Shown: piece after piece, positions 16,610 to 24,404 of the stretch
Position numbering within the stretch: position 1 is the stretch's first letter
How the letters are laid out: the number at the start of each line of letters is the position of its first letter
NCBI RefSeq assembly: GCF_020630935.1
Contig: NZ_JAHDIG010000012.1
Coordinates: 39,930-78,550, forward strand
Length of the DNA stretch: 38,621 nt
Direction: 5' to 3'
Source: Bernardetia sp.
Lineage (GTDB): Bacteria; Bacteroidota; Bacteroidia; Cytophagales; Bernardetiaceae
The notes under the pieces: model-generated
Databases searched by the model: none
Seen by the model: only the letters and a program-made list of their open reading frames with translations
What the model was told of the DNA's origin: nothing
Program-made: the position numbers and the translations under genes

Positions 16610-17368
16610 TCAAACTGGCTTACTTTCTAGTTTCTTTAAATATTTTAGCAAGATATAATATTTTTTGAAACGATTTCCTTTATTGTCTTTGTACTCTCCA
16701 TTTTTGTCTAAAGCCATTACAGTGGCTCGCTTTGTGATTCGGTGAATAAAACCTGTGTATTCTTTTCCATCAAACGAAAAATTTACCCAGTCGCCTACTT
16801 TTAAATCATATTCTTTCAAGGCTTCCATTCTGCCTGTCAGCAGTTGATGTGTAAAGGCTGTATGTCCGAAAATATGGTTAGCTAATTTTTTAAAATTATC
16901 TTTTCTACAACTAGAGTCTCCGAAAGCTAAAAATTCTACAAGATGGATTATTTCGTGTTCGATAACGTGCATAAGAGCTTCCAAACGGTTTTTGGTCTGA
17001 AATCCTGCTAAATTTACAGTTTTGGCAGAATCATTTTTGAAAGAATTGAAAATCAAATAGGCAGAAATTCGCATTCTAAACTGAACAGGATTTTGCTTTG
17101 TAACCTTATAATACATCAATTTTCCACCTGCCGAAGTCATTTTTTTAGACCAATCAAAAGCCATTTTAGAAGTTACCTCATTTTCTTTGAAATAATTATC
17201 AAAAAAATGAGTATCGTAAAGATTAAAAATCAGTTTTATATCATCATTTGAAACTACGCTAAAATTTTCTGTTTTGATTTGTTTAGACTGTATAAAAACT
17301 TGCTGACGAATTTTGTCAAAACGCTGTTCTATTTCTTCATTAGTGTATTTATAATTCAATAACTTCAT
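16610..17368 (-). CDS. SprT-like zinc metallopeptidase-domain protein
   Basis: The 252-residue protein contains HEIIH (His138, Glu139, His142) and a third ligand candidate in ANHIFGH (His165 or His169), the order of SprT/Spartan domains. Residues 40-115 form a helical N-terminal half with VSKMAFDWSKKMTSAGGKLMYY, also typical of SprT. After the metal site there is a small C-terminal beta domain (VGDWVNFSFDGKEYTGFIHRITKRATVM), resembling an SH3/Tudor-like fold instead of the usual zinc ribbon. Eukaryotic relatives cut DNA-protein crosslinks; the bacterial function is unsettled. It shares direction with the MutS-like gene upstream. Confidence 0.8.
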   Translation of the reverse strand: MKLLNYKYTNEEIEQRFDKIRQQVFIQSKQIKTENFSVVSNDDIKLIFNLYDTHFFDNYFKENEVTSKMAFDWSKKMTSAGGKLMYYKVTKQNPVQFRMRISAYLIFNSFKNDSAKTVNLAGFQTKNRLEALMHVIEHEIIHLVEFLAFGDSSCRKDNFKKLANHIFGHTAFTHQLLTGRMEALKEYDLKVGDWVNFSFDGKEYTGFIHRITKRATVMALDKNGEYKDNKGNRFKKYYILLKYLKKLESKPV

Positions 17369-17393
17369 AAAATAAAATTGATGTAAACTATCG

Positions 17394-17507
17394 TCGGTGA
17401 GGCACCGAAAATGGCGAAAAAATCCGTTGTTGGTGTCCCCACTAACAACTAAGTAGAATCAATATTTAACCGTCGTTGAGGCTCAAAATGCAGCCGTCAA
17501 CGAGGTT
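17394..17507. repeat. Cluster of three hairpins between the MutS-like and SprT-like genes
   Basis: Three inverted repeats stand in a row: TCGGTG/CACCGA (17394-17408); GTTGTTGGTG/CACTAACAAC (17426-17449, one G-T pair); and AACCGTCGTTGAGGCT/AGCCGTCAACGAGGTT (17468-17507, with two bulges). The right arm's CCGTCAACGAGGTTT resembles CCGTAAACGAGGTTT in the repeat at 27558-27572, suggesting a dispersed repeat family. It may also end the MutS-like transcript. Confidence 0.55.
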
Positions 17508-17516
17508 TTTGAAAAT

Positions 17517-19334
17517 TTACATTTCAATTCCCATTTTTTGCATCAAAAAGACTGCATTTGTGTTCTGACAAACCCCTTTTTTGATTTTGTATGGATAGTG
17601 AAGTCCTGTATCTTGATTCTCTACTTCGAAAGCATAATTGGTGATTTGCTTTGGAAACTGCTCTTCTAATTTAGATAATTCTACGTCGTGAGAAGCAATG
17701 AAAGCTGTTGCAGGAAGTTTTAAAAGCTGTTTGATGATTGCAACTGAACCTAAATAACGGTCTTTTGAGTTTGTACCTCTTAAAATCTCATCTAACAAAA
17801 TCATATTATATTCGCCTTGTTTTTCAGCTTCTGCCAAAATATCCAAGATTTGTTTTAGTCTTTTGAGTTCTGCAAAAAATGAAGATTCTCCTTTTTCTAA
17901 AGAATCAATAATACGCATACTACTACTAATTAGCATTGGAACAAAATCAAATTTAGTTGCACAAACAGGCGCACCAGCACACGCCAAGACCATATTTATC
18001 CCCAACGCTCTCAAAAATGTACTCTTACCTGCCATATTAGAACCTGTAATGAGTGCAATTTCTCTGATGGTTGCAGCTGTAAAATCATTAGAAATTCTAA
18101 CACCTTCTTTCAAAAGCGGATGCGCCATTTCTATAATTTCAAAAGCATTTTCTGTATTTTTTTTCTCTGATTTATCTTCAATAGAAACTGAAATAGTAGG
18201 AAAAATATATTCTTTATGGTTAAATGAAAAAGAAGCAAAGCTAAACAAGGCTTCAAATTCGGCTAGTGTTTCTACCCAAATAGGAGTATTTGTTTTGTGT
18301 TCTTTTCTCCATTTTTCTAGCTTGATAGCAAAATGAATATCCCATAAAAACATTCCATTTAAAAACATAAAAGCCACACCATTCATACGATATTCAAAAA
18401 GTTCTAGTGTTTTGGCAAGTTCTTGGGCTGCTCTTGAGCTGCCTTTGAGTTTGTTTTGTAAGGTTTTCGTTTCTTGCTTTTCAAAAGTAGCTTGTTCTAT
18501 AATTTCCCACAGAGCAGCATATTTTTGAAGAAAAGGAATGTTTTTTCCTACTGTATCATAAGTAAGTTGTAGTTTTGGAAACAAACTTCCTACAATACCC
18601 AGTTGAACAAGCGAAAGAAAAACAGGTAGAATATAAGTAACAAATCCCATAAAAGTAGCTATCCAACTTCCAACTGTCAGAACAGGCAATACAAAGCGAA
18701 CAATATTTAAGACTTTGTTTTCTAAAAAAGAATCTTCCGTTTGTAGCCATTTTTTGAGTTGAGCATATTCTTTAGGAGTTTCTTCACTCAAATGTGCTGT
18801 TGTTTGGAGATGAAGACGTAACTCTGTATTTGTTTTGTTGTCTTTAACTAATTCTTTTACAATTTCTTGTCTTTTAAGAATAGTTTTTTCATCCGTTTTT
18901 TCGGAAAGCCAATTTGCCAAAAAATTTCTTCCTACGCTTGTGTTGGTACGTGAGATATACGAAAAAAGACTTGTCTGTCCGAAAATATCCAAATCTTTGA
19001 TATAGGCGTGAAGAGGGTCGTAAAACTCCATTCCGTCGTCTAAGTTTTCAAAGTTATAATGTAGTCTTTCGTTTTCGGTTTCTAAAAGTTTTATTCTTGT
19101 CTTCCAGTAGTTTCTTTTTTGCTCAGATTTTTGATAGAGTTTTACTAAAAAAAGAAAACCAAAAAACAGTAAAAAAGCTGTTCCTGTTACGATTTTCCAA
19201 CCTTGTGGAATTAAAAAATAAAGAATTACTAAAGCTGCAAAAAAATAAATCAGACGAATTGTAGCTATAAGACGAGACTGATTTTTAAATGTTGAAAATT
19301 TCTGATTAGCCTCTGAAAGATAAGATGAGTACAT
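17517..19334 (-). CDS. Membrane-anchored MutS-like ATPase
   Basis: The 605-residue protein ends in a MutS domain V ATPase: Walker A GSNMAGKST (431-439), SSFFAELKRL (484-493), Walker B MILLDEI followed by LRGTNSKDR (511-525) and ASHDVEL (547-553). Upstream are the MutS-type helical core segments, but no mismatch-recognition domain I. Four hydrophobic segments (about 22-42, 46-66, 209-230 and 232-252) make it a membrane protein with cytoplasmic ATPase. Such proteins recur in Bacteroidota and are annotated as DNA mismatch repair proteins, though membrane anchoring argues against a standard repair role. A -7 box TATATTTG lies about 95 bp upstream of the start. Confidence 0.85.
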   Translation of the reverse strand: MYSSYLSEANQKFSTFKNQSRLIATIRLIYFFAALVILYFLIPQGWKIVTGTAFLLFFGFLFLVKLYQKSEQKRNYWKTRIKLLETENERLHYNFENLDDGMEFYDPLHAYIKDLDIFGQTSLFSYISRTNTSVGRNFLANWLSEKTDEKTILKRQEIVKELVKDNKTNTELRLHLQTTAHLSEETPKEYAQLKKWLQTEDSFLENKVLNIVRFVLPVLTVGSWIATFMGFVTYILPVFLSLVQLGIVGSLFPKLQLTYDTVGKNIPFLQKYAALWEIIEQATFEKQETKTLQNKLKGSSRAAQELAKTLELFEYRMNGVAFMFLNGMFLWDIHFAIKLEKWRKEHKTNTPIWVETLAEFEALFSFASFSFNHKEYIFPTISVSIEDKSEKKNTENAFEIIEMAHPLLKEGVRISNDFTAATIREIALITGSNMAGKSTFLRALGINMVLACAGAPVCATKFDFVPMLISSSMRIIDSLEKGESSFFAELKRLKQILDILAEAEKQGEYNMILLDEILRGTNSKDRYLGSVAIIKQLLKLPATAFIASHDVELSKLEEQFPKQITNYAFEVENQDTGLHYPYKIKKGVCQNTNAVFLMQKMGIEM

Positions 19335-19425
19335 TTTTAAAATAGTGAAGAATGTGTGATTGAAATGAATATTCGCAGGTGTATAATTTCGCTTATCGCT
19401 ATTATTTTTTTAAATTTAAAGATTG

Positions 19426-19433
19426 CAAATATA
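19426..19433 (-). promoter_or_regulatory. -7 box of the MutS-like gene
   Basis: Minus strand TATATTTG (19433-19426) fits TAnnTTTG; the expected -33 TTG is not evident. The leader to the ATG at 19334 would be about 85 nt. Confidence 0.3.
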
Positions 19434-19513
19434 CATAATACTACAAACACAGACGTTGAAAAAGCGTTAATAATTTAAGACAACAATTTTTAAATCAATT
19501 TTCAATTTTTTTT

Positions 19514-21073
19514 ATGGCAATAGATAACTCAGAAAAAATTATTCCCCATCCGTCAGAATCAGAACACGTATTAAAGTTACGAACCGTACTTCCTTCAGAT
19601 GCAGCAGACATTGAAGATATTTCGAAACTCATTTATGCAAAAGACCAAGCGTGGACAAAGAAGTCGGTTTTGAAGCTCCTTGAAATATTCCCAGAAGGAC
19701 AAATTTGTATAGAAGACAAAGGAAAAGTAGTGGCGTATGCACTTAGTATGATAATAGATTATGATAAATTTGGAGATAGCCATACCTACCATGACATTGT
19801 TAAAGATAATTTTGTGAATCATAATGAAGATGGCGATATTCTCTATGGAATTGAAGTAAGTGTAAACCCAAATAGCCGTAATATGCGCTTGGGAAGGCGT
19901 TTGTATGATGCTCGTAAGGAACTTTGTGAAAACCTCAACTTGAAAGGAATTATTGCAGGTGGACGTATGCCAAACTTTAGTAAATACTCCGATGATGTAA
20001 CTCCTAGACAGTACATAGAAAAAGTACGACAAAAAGAGATTTATGACCCTGTTTTGACATTTCAACTTAGCAATGGTTTTCATGTCAAGAAAGTATTGCG
20101 TAACTACCTTCCAGATGATTTTGAATCAAAAGCGTATGCAACTCTTCTAAAATGGGATAACATTTATTATGAAGAAAAGCCAACACTTGTAAACCAACCT
20201 AAAGAAGTTATTCGTATTGGTGTGGTGCAGTGGCAGATGCGTAATGTAAAATCGGTAGAATCATTTTTTGAGAACGTAGAATTTTTTGTAGATGCGCTTA
20301 GTTCGTACCGTTCTGATTTTGTGCTTTTTCCAGAGTTTTTCAATGTTCCTTTAATGGCAGAATATAATGAGGAAGATACAGCAAAAGCAATTAGAAGACT
20401 TGCAGAATATACTGAAGAAGTGAGAGACAAACTGGTAGAATACGCCGTTTCATACAACATAAATATTATTGGTGGTAGTCTTCCACTTTTGGAAGATGGA
20501 AAACTTTATAATGTTTCGTATTTGTGTCGTCGTGATGGAACGTGGGATGTACAATACAAAATCCATATTACGCCAAGCGAAGTACAAGATTATGGTATGA
20601 TTGGAGGAAATAAAGTAAAAGTCTTTGAAACAGATGTCGCCAAAATAGGCATCTTGATTTGCTATGATTCGGAGTTTCCAGAGCTTTCTCGTATGCTTGC
20701 CGATGATGGAATGCAAATTTTGTTTGTTCCTTTTTCTACCGATATGCAAAACGGTTATATGCGTGTACGTGTGTGTTCACAGGCTCGTGCTGTAGAAAAT
20801 GAGTGTTATGTAGCGATTGCAGGTAGTGTGGGTAACCTTCCAAAAGTTAAGAATATGGATATTCAATATGCACAATCAGCTGTATTTTCGCCTTCTGATT
20901 ATTCTTTCCCAAACAATGCCATTATAGCAGAAGCAACTCCCAATACAGAAATGACAATGATTGCAGATGTAAATATGGATTTGCTCAAAGAATTGCATAG
21001 CCACGGTAGTGTCAGAAACCTCAAAGACCGTCGTAAAGATATTTACTCCTTGAAGTGGAAAAAGACAAACTAA
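19514..21073 (+). CDS. GNAT acetyltransferase - carbon-nitrogen hydrolase (nitrilase) fusion
   Basis: The 519-residue protein joins two enzymes. Residues about 20-215 are a GNAT domain, with IEVSVNPNSRNMRLGRRLYDARKEL (113-137) as the acetyl-CoA segment. Residues about 232-515 are a nitrilase-superfamily domain with the triad Glu274 (FPEFF), Lys349 (QYKIHITPSE) and Cys383 (ICYDSEFPE), plus the end motif VRNLKDRRKDIY. The nitrilase half would hydrolyse an amide; the substrate of either half is unknown. This domain order is known in other bacteria as a stable fusion. It lies divergent to the MutS-like gene and ends at a strong terminator. Confidence 0.92.
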   Translation: MAIDNSEKIIPHPSESEHVLKLRTVLPSDAADIEDISKLIYAKDQAWTKKSVLKLLEIFPEGQICIEDKGKVVAYALSMIIDYDKFGDSHTYHDIVKDNFVNHNEDGDILYGIEVSVNPNSRNMRLGRRLYDARKELCENLNLKGIIAGGRMPNFSKYSDDVTPRQYIEKVRQKEIYDPVLTFQLSNGFHVKKVLRNYLPDDFESKAYATLLKWDNIYYEEKPTLVNQPKEVIRIGVVQWQMRNVKSVESFFENVEFFVDALSSYRSDFVLFPEFFNVPLMAEYNEEDTAKAIRRLAEYTEEVRDKLVEYAVSYNINIIGGSLPLLEDGKLYNVSYLCRRDGTWDVQYKIHITPSEVQDYGMIGGNKVKVFETDVAKIGILICYDSEFPELSRMLADDGMQILFVPFSTDMQNGYMRVRVCSQARAVENECYVAIAGSVGNLPKVKNMDIQYAQSAVFSPSDYSFPNNAIIAEATPNTEMTMIADVNMDLLKELHSHGSVRNLKDRRKDIYSLKWKKTN

Positions 21074-21101
21074 TTAATTATTAGTGATTGATGTTAAATA
21101 A

Positions 21102-21138
21102 AAACCCCAATTTCAAACTTTGCTTGAAATTGGGGTTT
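21102..21138 (+). terminator. Intrinsic terminator after the GNAT-nitrilase gene
   Basis: Perfect 15-bp arms AAACCCCAATTTCAA (21102-21116) and TTGAAATTGGGGTTT (21124-21138) with a 7-base loop, followed by a T-rich stretch. Confidence 0.85.
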
Positions 21139-21149
21139 ATTCTTTCTTT

Positions 21150-21218
21150 AAGGAGAGAAAACGCAGGTGCAAGCCCGTCAATGAATGACATCCCTGCCCT
21201 GCTCACTTCTCCTTTTTT
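21150..21218 (+). ncRNA. GC-rich nested stem-loop with U-tract, possible small RNA or structured repeat
   Basis: Three nested pairings can be drawn: AAGGAGA (21150-21156) with TCTCCTT (21208-21214); GCAGG (21163-21167) with CCTGC (21193-21197 or 21198-21202); and GTCA/TGAC around ATGAA (21177-21189). Six T residues follow (21213-21218). The base composition is clearly richer in G+C than the surroundings, as is common for structured RNA. No family could be recognised; SRP RNA was considered and does not fit. It could equally be a copy of a dispersed palindromic repeat and terminator for the convergent ybaB. Confidence 0.3.
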
Positions 21219-21220
21219 CT

Positions 21221-21556
21221 TTACATTCCCATTCCACCTAAATCCATTCCTGGTATATTAGGCATCATCCCTTCTGTGCTTTTTTGCATGTGTTCTTTAC
21301 TTTTCTCTTCTGCCGATTCTAATGCTTTATTTACAGCAGCAACAACCAAATCTTGTAACATCTCCTTGTCTTCTGACTTTATAATATCAGCATCAATATC
21401 AAGTCTAATTACTTGTTTTTTTCCGTTGGCAGTTGCTTTTACCATTCCACCACCTGCCTCTCCTTCGGCTGTGATATTTACAAGTTGCTCCTGTACTTCT
21501 TGAAGTTTGGCTTGCATTTCACGCACTTTACCAAACATTTTCATCATATCTTTCAT
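21221..21556 (-). CDS. ybaB: YbaB/EbfC family nucleoid-associated protein
   Basis: The 111-residue protein matches the YbaB family: MKMFGKVREMQAKLQEVQEQL coiled N-terminus, the central GGGMVKATANGKKQVIRLDID, and LQDLVVAAVNKALESAEEKSKEHM. The C-terminus is Met/Gly-rich (IPGMDLGGMGM), as in many orthologues. YbaB binds DNA as a dimer. Often it sits beside dnaX and recR, but neither is present here. It is a single-gene unit. Confidence 0.93.
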   Translation of the reverse strand: MKDMMKMFGKVREMQAKLQEVQEQLVNITAEGEAGGGMVKATANGKKQVIRLDIDADIIKSEDKEMLQDLVVAAVNKALESAEEKSKEHMQKSTEGMMPNIPGMDLGGMGM

Positions 21557-21704
21557 CGAATAGGTATTTATTTATAATAATAGATTTTTATTAAAAGTAA
21601 ATGTACAAAATTCTTATCTAAAAATTTTACACAACTATTTCACTTTGAGTTTCAAAATTAATTTCAATAATTTGTTCTTAAAACGTTGTCAATAGAAAAA
21701 AGTT

Positions 21705-22691
21705 TTAAAACCAATCTTTTAATTCTGCTTCTAAAAAGCCGATAGGCAACAATTCTTTTTCTAACTCTTCTTGTTGATAAACTTTATCTACTAATTTTTG
21801 CAGTTCTGTATTCAAGAAAACATCATTTGTGCTTATTTCTTTGATGATAGCTCCTCTATTGAGTTTGATTTTGATAGAATGCTCTTCATTTTTGAAATTT
21901 ACTTTTCTATGAATTTCACAGGCTGGCGAACGTCCCCAAATCCACTCAAAAGATTTATATTTTTCCTTCGCTAACTCTTCTACTTGATTGACTTCTTCTT
22001 GTGTGAGTGTGTGTATGTGAACAGATTTATTAAAATACAAAAGAATGAAGTGAGCTAGTTTTTCTTCAAAATGCTCTATGTTTAATATTTCTTCTGCATT
22101 ATTTTTTTCTAAGACTTCTCTTATATTGATGACTTTACTCCTCACTGATTTCAAACTTTTTGAGCTAACCTCTACATTTGTAGGAATTGTTATAGCTTTT
22201 TGAAGTTTTTCTAAATCTGCATCAAAGAGAAGTGTTCCGTGTGTGATATAACGATGCTTGTTGGTGTACTGTGCTGTGCCTGTAATTTTTCTTTTTTCTC
22301 CTGCTGCATTTTCTAACCAAATATCTGAACGCTCTCCAATAGCTGCCTGTAATCCTAGTGTTTTTAAAAATTCTACTATTGGAAGTAAAAGCGAATCATA
22401 ATTAGCAACCAATTTCGTATCTAAAGGCTTGATATAACTAAAATTTAGATTGTTTAGGTCATGATAAACTGTTCCTCCACCTGATATACGACGAGAAAGC
22501 AAAATATTTTGAGATTGTAAATAATTATAATTCATTTCTTCCCAAGCATTTTGATTCTTTCCCATCACTAAGGAAGGTTCATTTCTATAAAATAGTAAAT
22601 ATTCACTTTCTTTATCAGTAAAATTGGATAAATATTCTTCTAAAGCGAGGTTGAAAAATGGGTAATGAGAGGGTGAGAAAATTAGTTTCAA
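21705..22691 (-). CDS. lplA: Lipoate-protein ligase A
   Basis: The 328-residue enzyme attaches lipoate to 2-oxoacid dehydrogenase and glycine cleavage proteins. It has YRNEPSLVMGKNQNAWEE (the RNxPxVVxGxxQN motif) at about 40-57, SRRISGGGTVYHDLNNLNFSY (RRxSGGGxVYHD) at about 66-86, and a lysine in RKITGTAQY near 135 that binds lipoyl-AMP. A C-terminal accessory domain is present, giving the full LplA length. The gene precedes nothing obvious on its strand, and its upstream neighbour is a decayed transposase-like gene. Confidence 0.93.
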   Translation of the reverse strand: MKLIFSPSHYPFFNLALEEYLSNFTDKESEYLLFYRNEPSLVMGKNQNAWEEMNYNYLQSQNILLSRRISGGGTVYHDLNNLNFSYIKPLDTKLVANYDSLLLPIVEFLKTLGLQAAIGERSDIWLENAAGEKRKITGTAQYTNKHRYITHGTLLFDADLEKLQKAITIPTNVEVSSKSLKSVRSKVINIREVLEKNNAEEILNIEHFEEKLAHFILLYFNKSVHIHTLTQEEVNQVEELAKEKYKSFEWIWGRSPACEIHRKVNFKNEEHSIKIKLNRGAIIKEISTNDVFLNTELQKLVDKVYQQEELEKELLPIGFLEAELKDWF

Positions 22692-22705
22692 GGTAGTTGT
22701 AGTAT

Positions 22706-23187
22706 TTATGATTTGTTTCTTAGTTTTTCTATTTCTGATAGTGAAAGTCCTGTTAGTTTTTGAATTATATCATCAGATAACCCTTCTTTGCCATCATCAA
22801 AATATGTATCCATTGCGCTTTTCAAATCCCAATAGTCTTTCAAACTCTCTTGATACACATGTCTTTCGTTCTTATCCATTTTTGCAATTTCGAAAAGACG
22901 TTTGAAAATACCTTCGTTCATAATTATCAATTATCTGTAAGTTCTGATAAAGCTTTGTCAAATTTAGGAATTTCTAAAAAAATAAGTGTGAGTTTTTTAT
23001 AAAAAACAGCCTTTCTTTCTCCCTTTCCCATGTGTTCTGTATTCAGATAAGTAAGGTTCATTACATTTTCTGTGTCTTGTAAAAGTTGATTCAGAAAATC
23101 TATCAATAAATCTTTATTTGGTTCTTCACCAAATACTTTTTTAAAACCGTAATCAGTAAAAAGATTAATGTATTTATCTGTTGTCAT
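22706..23187 (-). pseudogene. Decayed PD-(D/E)XK nuclease / Rpn-type transposase-like gene
   Basis: Two short overlapping reading frames carry pieces of one protein. The first (22927-23187, 86 residues) begins KYINLFTDYGFKKVFGEEPNKDLLIDFLNQLL, the usual start of PDDEXK-family transposase-like proteins. It reaches NTEHMGKGERKAVF, then jumps to YKKLTLIFLEIPKFDK, which normally lies about 100 residues later, and ends at a stop. The second (ATG at 22921) starts NEGIFKRLFEIAKM and ends with the typical C-terminal ...IIQKLTGLSLSEIEKL. The catalytic core between the pieces has been lost, so the gene is a remnant. Whether the first piece is still translated is unknown. Confidence 0.8.
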
Positions 23188-23234
23188 CTTTGACTGCTTT
23201 TTAATTTAAAAATTTATACAAGATACTATTTTCT

Positions 23235-24008
23235 TTATAACCTAATAGAAAACCATTCAAGTAACAATTCTTCAAATCGCTTATTATTTACATTGATATT
23301 AATATCTGATGTTATCCTGTCTTTGGTAATCTTTAACTGGTTATCTGTTAGAGTTATTCTACCTGTTTTTTTAAACATAGAAATCACTTTTTTCTTTGTA
23401 AAGTGAGATTCAGAACTTGTTTGGTGAAACAAACACATATCTTCAAACTCTTCTAAAATTCGTTCCTGTTTAGTAAAAATATATTGAGGAACAGGCTTAT
23501 CACTGACAATTTCATTTACTCTAAGATAATCTGCATTTAATGTATCAAAAATAAAGTTTCCTGTTTGGTCTTTATGCAACTCATCAATTTTAATAGGCAA
23601 AGTATGTAAAGAAAATTTTCCAAAGCCAACATCTACAAGAAAATCCTCATTTTTTAGTTTTACTATAATGGCTAAATGGTCGTATTCATTACCATAACTA
23701 TCTAAACTATTGGCATTACCACTTCCTTTATAAACTCTAGCAGAAATCATTTTAGCATCAAACCCTAATAGTGTCAGTAATTGAAAGAAAAGTCCGTTGA
23801 GTTCATAACAAAAACCACCTCTGTTTTTTATAACTACTTTATCAAAAATAGAATTAAGGTGTAGTTTTATGTCTCTTTTATAATGAATGTCTAGGTTCTC
23901 AAAAGGTACAGCATTTAGATGAGCTTCTTGTAGAGCATTTAGAGTTTTTAGGTCTATTGTAATCGGATGTTTATAATTTATCCGTTGCAAATATTTTTCT
24001 GTGTTCAT
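23235..24008 (-). CDS. nat: Arylamine N-acetyltransferase
   Basis: The 257-residue enzyme transfers acetyl from acetyl-CoA to arylamines or hydrazines. The Cys-His-Asp triad is visible: Cys67 in RGGFCYELNGLF, His111 in EYDHLAIIV and Asp126 in VDVGFGKFS. VPFENLDIHY near residue 34-43 is also conserved. Length is normal. It is in the same direction as, and 5 bp after, the chagasin-like lipoprotein gene, so the two are probably co-transcribed behind the DnaJ-domain gene. Confidence 0.93.
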   Translation of the reverse strand: MNTEKYLQRINYKHPITIDLKTLNALQEAHLNAVPFENLDIHYKRDIKLHLNSIFDKVVIKNRGGFCYELNGLFFQLLTLLGFDAKMISARVYKGSGNANSLDSYGNEYDHLAIIVKLKNEDFLVDVGFGKFSLHTLPIKIDELHKDQTGNFIFDTLNADYLRVNEIVSDKPVPQYIFTKQERILEEFEDMCLFHQTSSESHFTKKKVISMFKKTGRITLTDNQLKITKDRITSDININVNNKRFEELLLEWFSIRL

Positions 24009-24013
24009 ATTAC

Positions 24014-24391
24014 TTAAATTTTTAAAACAATTTCTTCTTGAAGGTCTCCTCTATATATTTTTTTAATGATGATTGTCGTTGTTCCTTTTTTAATACCTTT
24101 GAAAACAAACTTTTTCTTACCCGAATCGCCTCCTGTTCCTTGAAACCCTGGGTCATCATAGATAATTTTGCTGTTTTCAAATTCTAAAATATCCTTATTC
24201 TTAATTTCATACTCTGCATCCATTCCAACAGAACCATGAACACTGGTCTTGAAACTTATTGTTTTACCTTCTTTTACTTGATAATTTATCTGATTTTCAG
24301 GCTTATCTATATTGATAGAATTATCAGTCATTGTACTAATACAACTCTGTAAAATCAATAGAAAGGCGATAAATAGTGTGTATATTTTCAT
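24014..24391 (-). CDS. Lipoprotein resembling chagasin (I42) cysteine-protease inhibitors
   Basis: Starting at the ATG at 24391 the product has 125 residues with a lipoprotein signal, lipobox LILQSC (Cys17). The C-terminal half shows GFQGTGGDSGKKKFVFKGIKKGTTTIIIKKIYRGD, which parallels the GxGG...F.F...G...L...YxRPW pattern of the I42 family. The NPTTGY loop of authentic chagasin is replaced by SVHGSVGMDAEYE, so inhibition is uncertain. The frame is open further upstream into the DnaJ-like gene (to 24580), but that part overlaps in another frame and lacks a signal sequence. It starts 13 bp after the stop of the DnaJ-domain gene. Confidence 0.6.
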   Translation of the reverse strand: MKIYTLFIAFLLILQSCISTMTDNSINIDKPENQINYQVKEGKTISFKTSVHGSVGMDAEYEIKNKDILEFENSKIIYDDPGFQGTGGDSGKKKFVFKGIKKGTTTIIIKKIYRGDLQEEIVLKI

Positions 24392-24404
24392 TTTTTTTAA
24401 AATT

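Noticed and set aside
21150-21218. Signal-recognition-particle (4.5S) RNA or a known riboswitch
   Set aside because: The GGAA/GNRA apical loop and the AGCAG internal-loop strand are not present on either strand, and no riboswitch consensus could be matched. Only a generic structured element is claimed.
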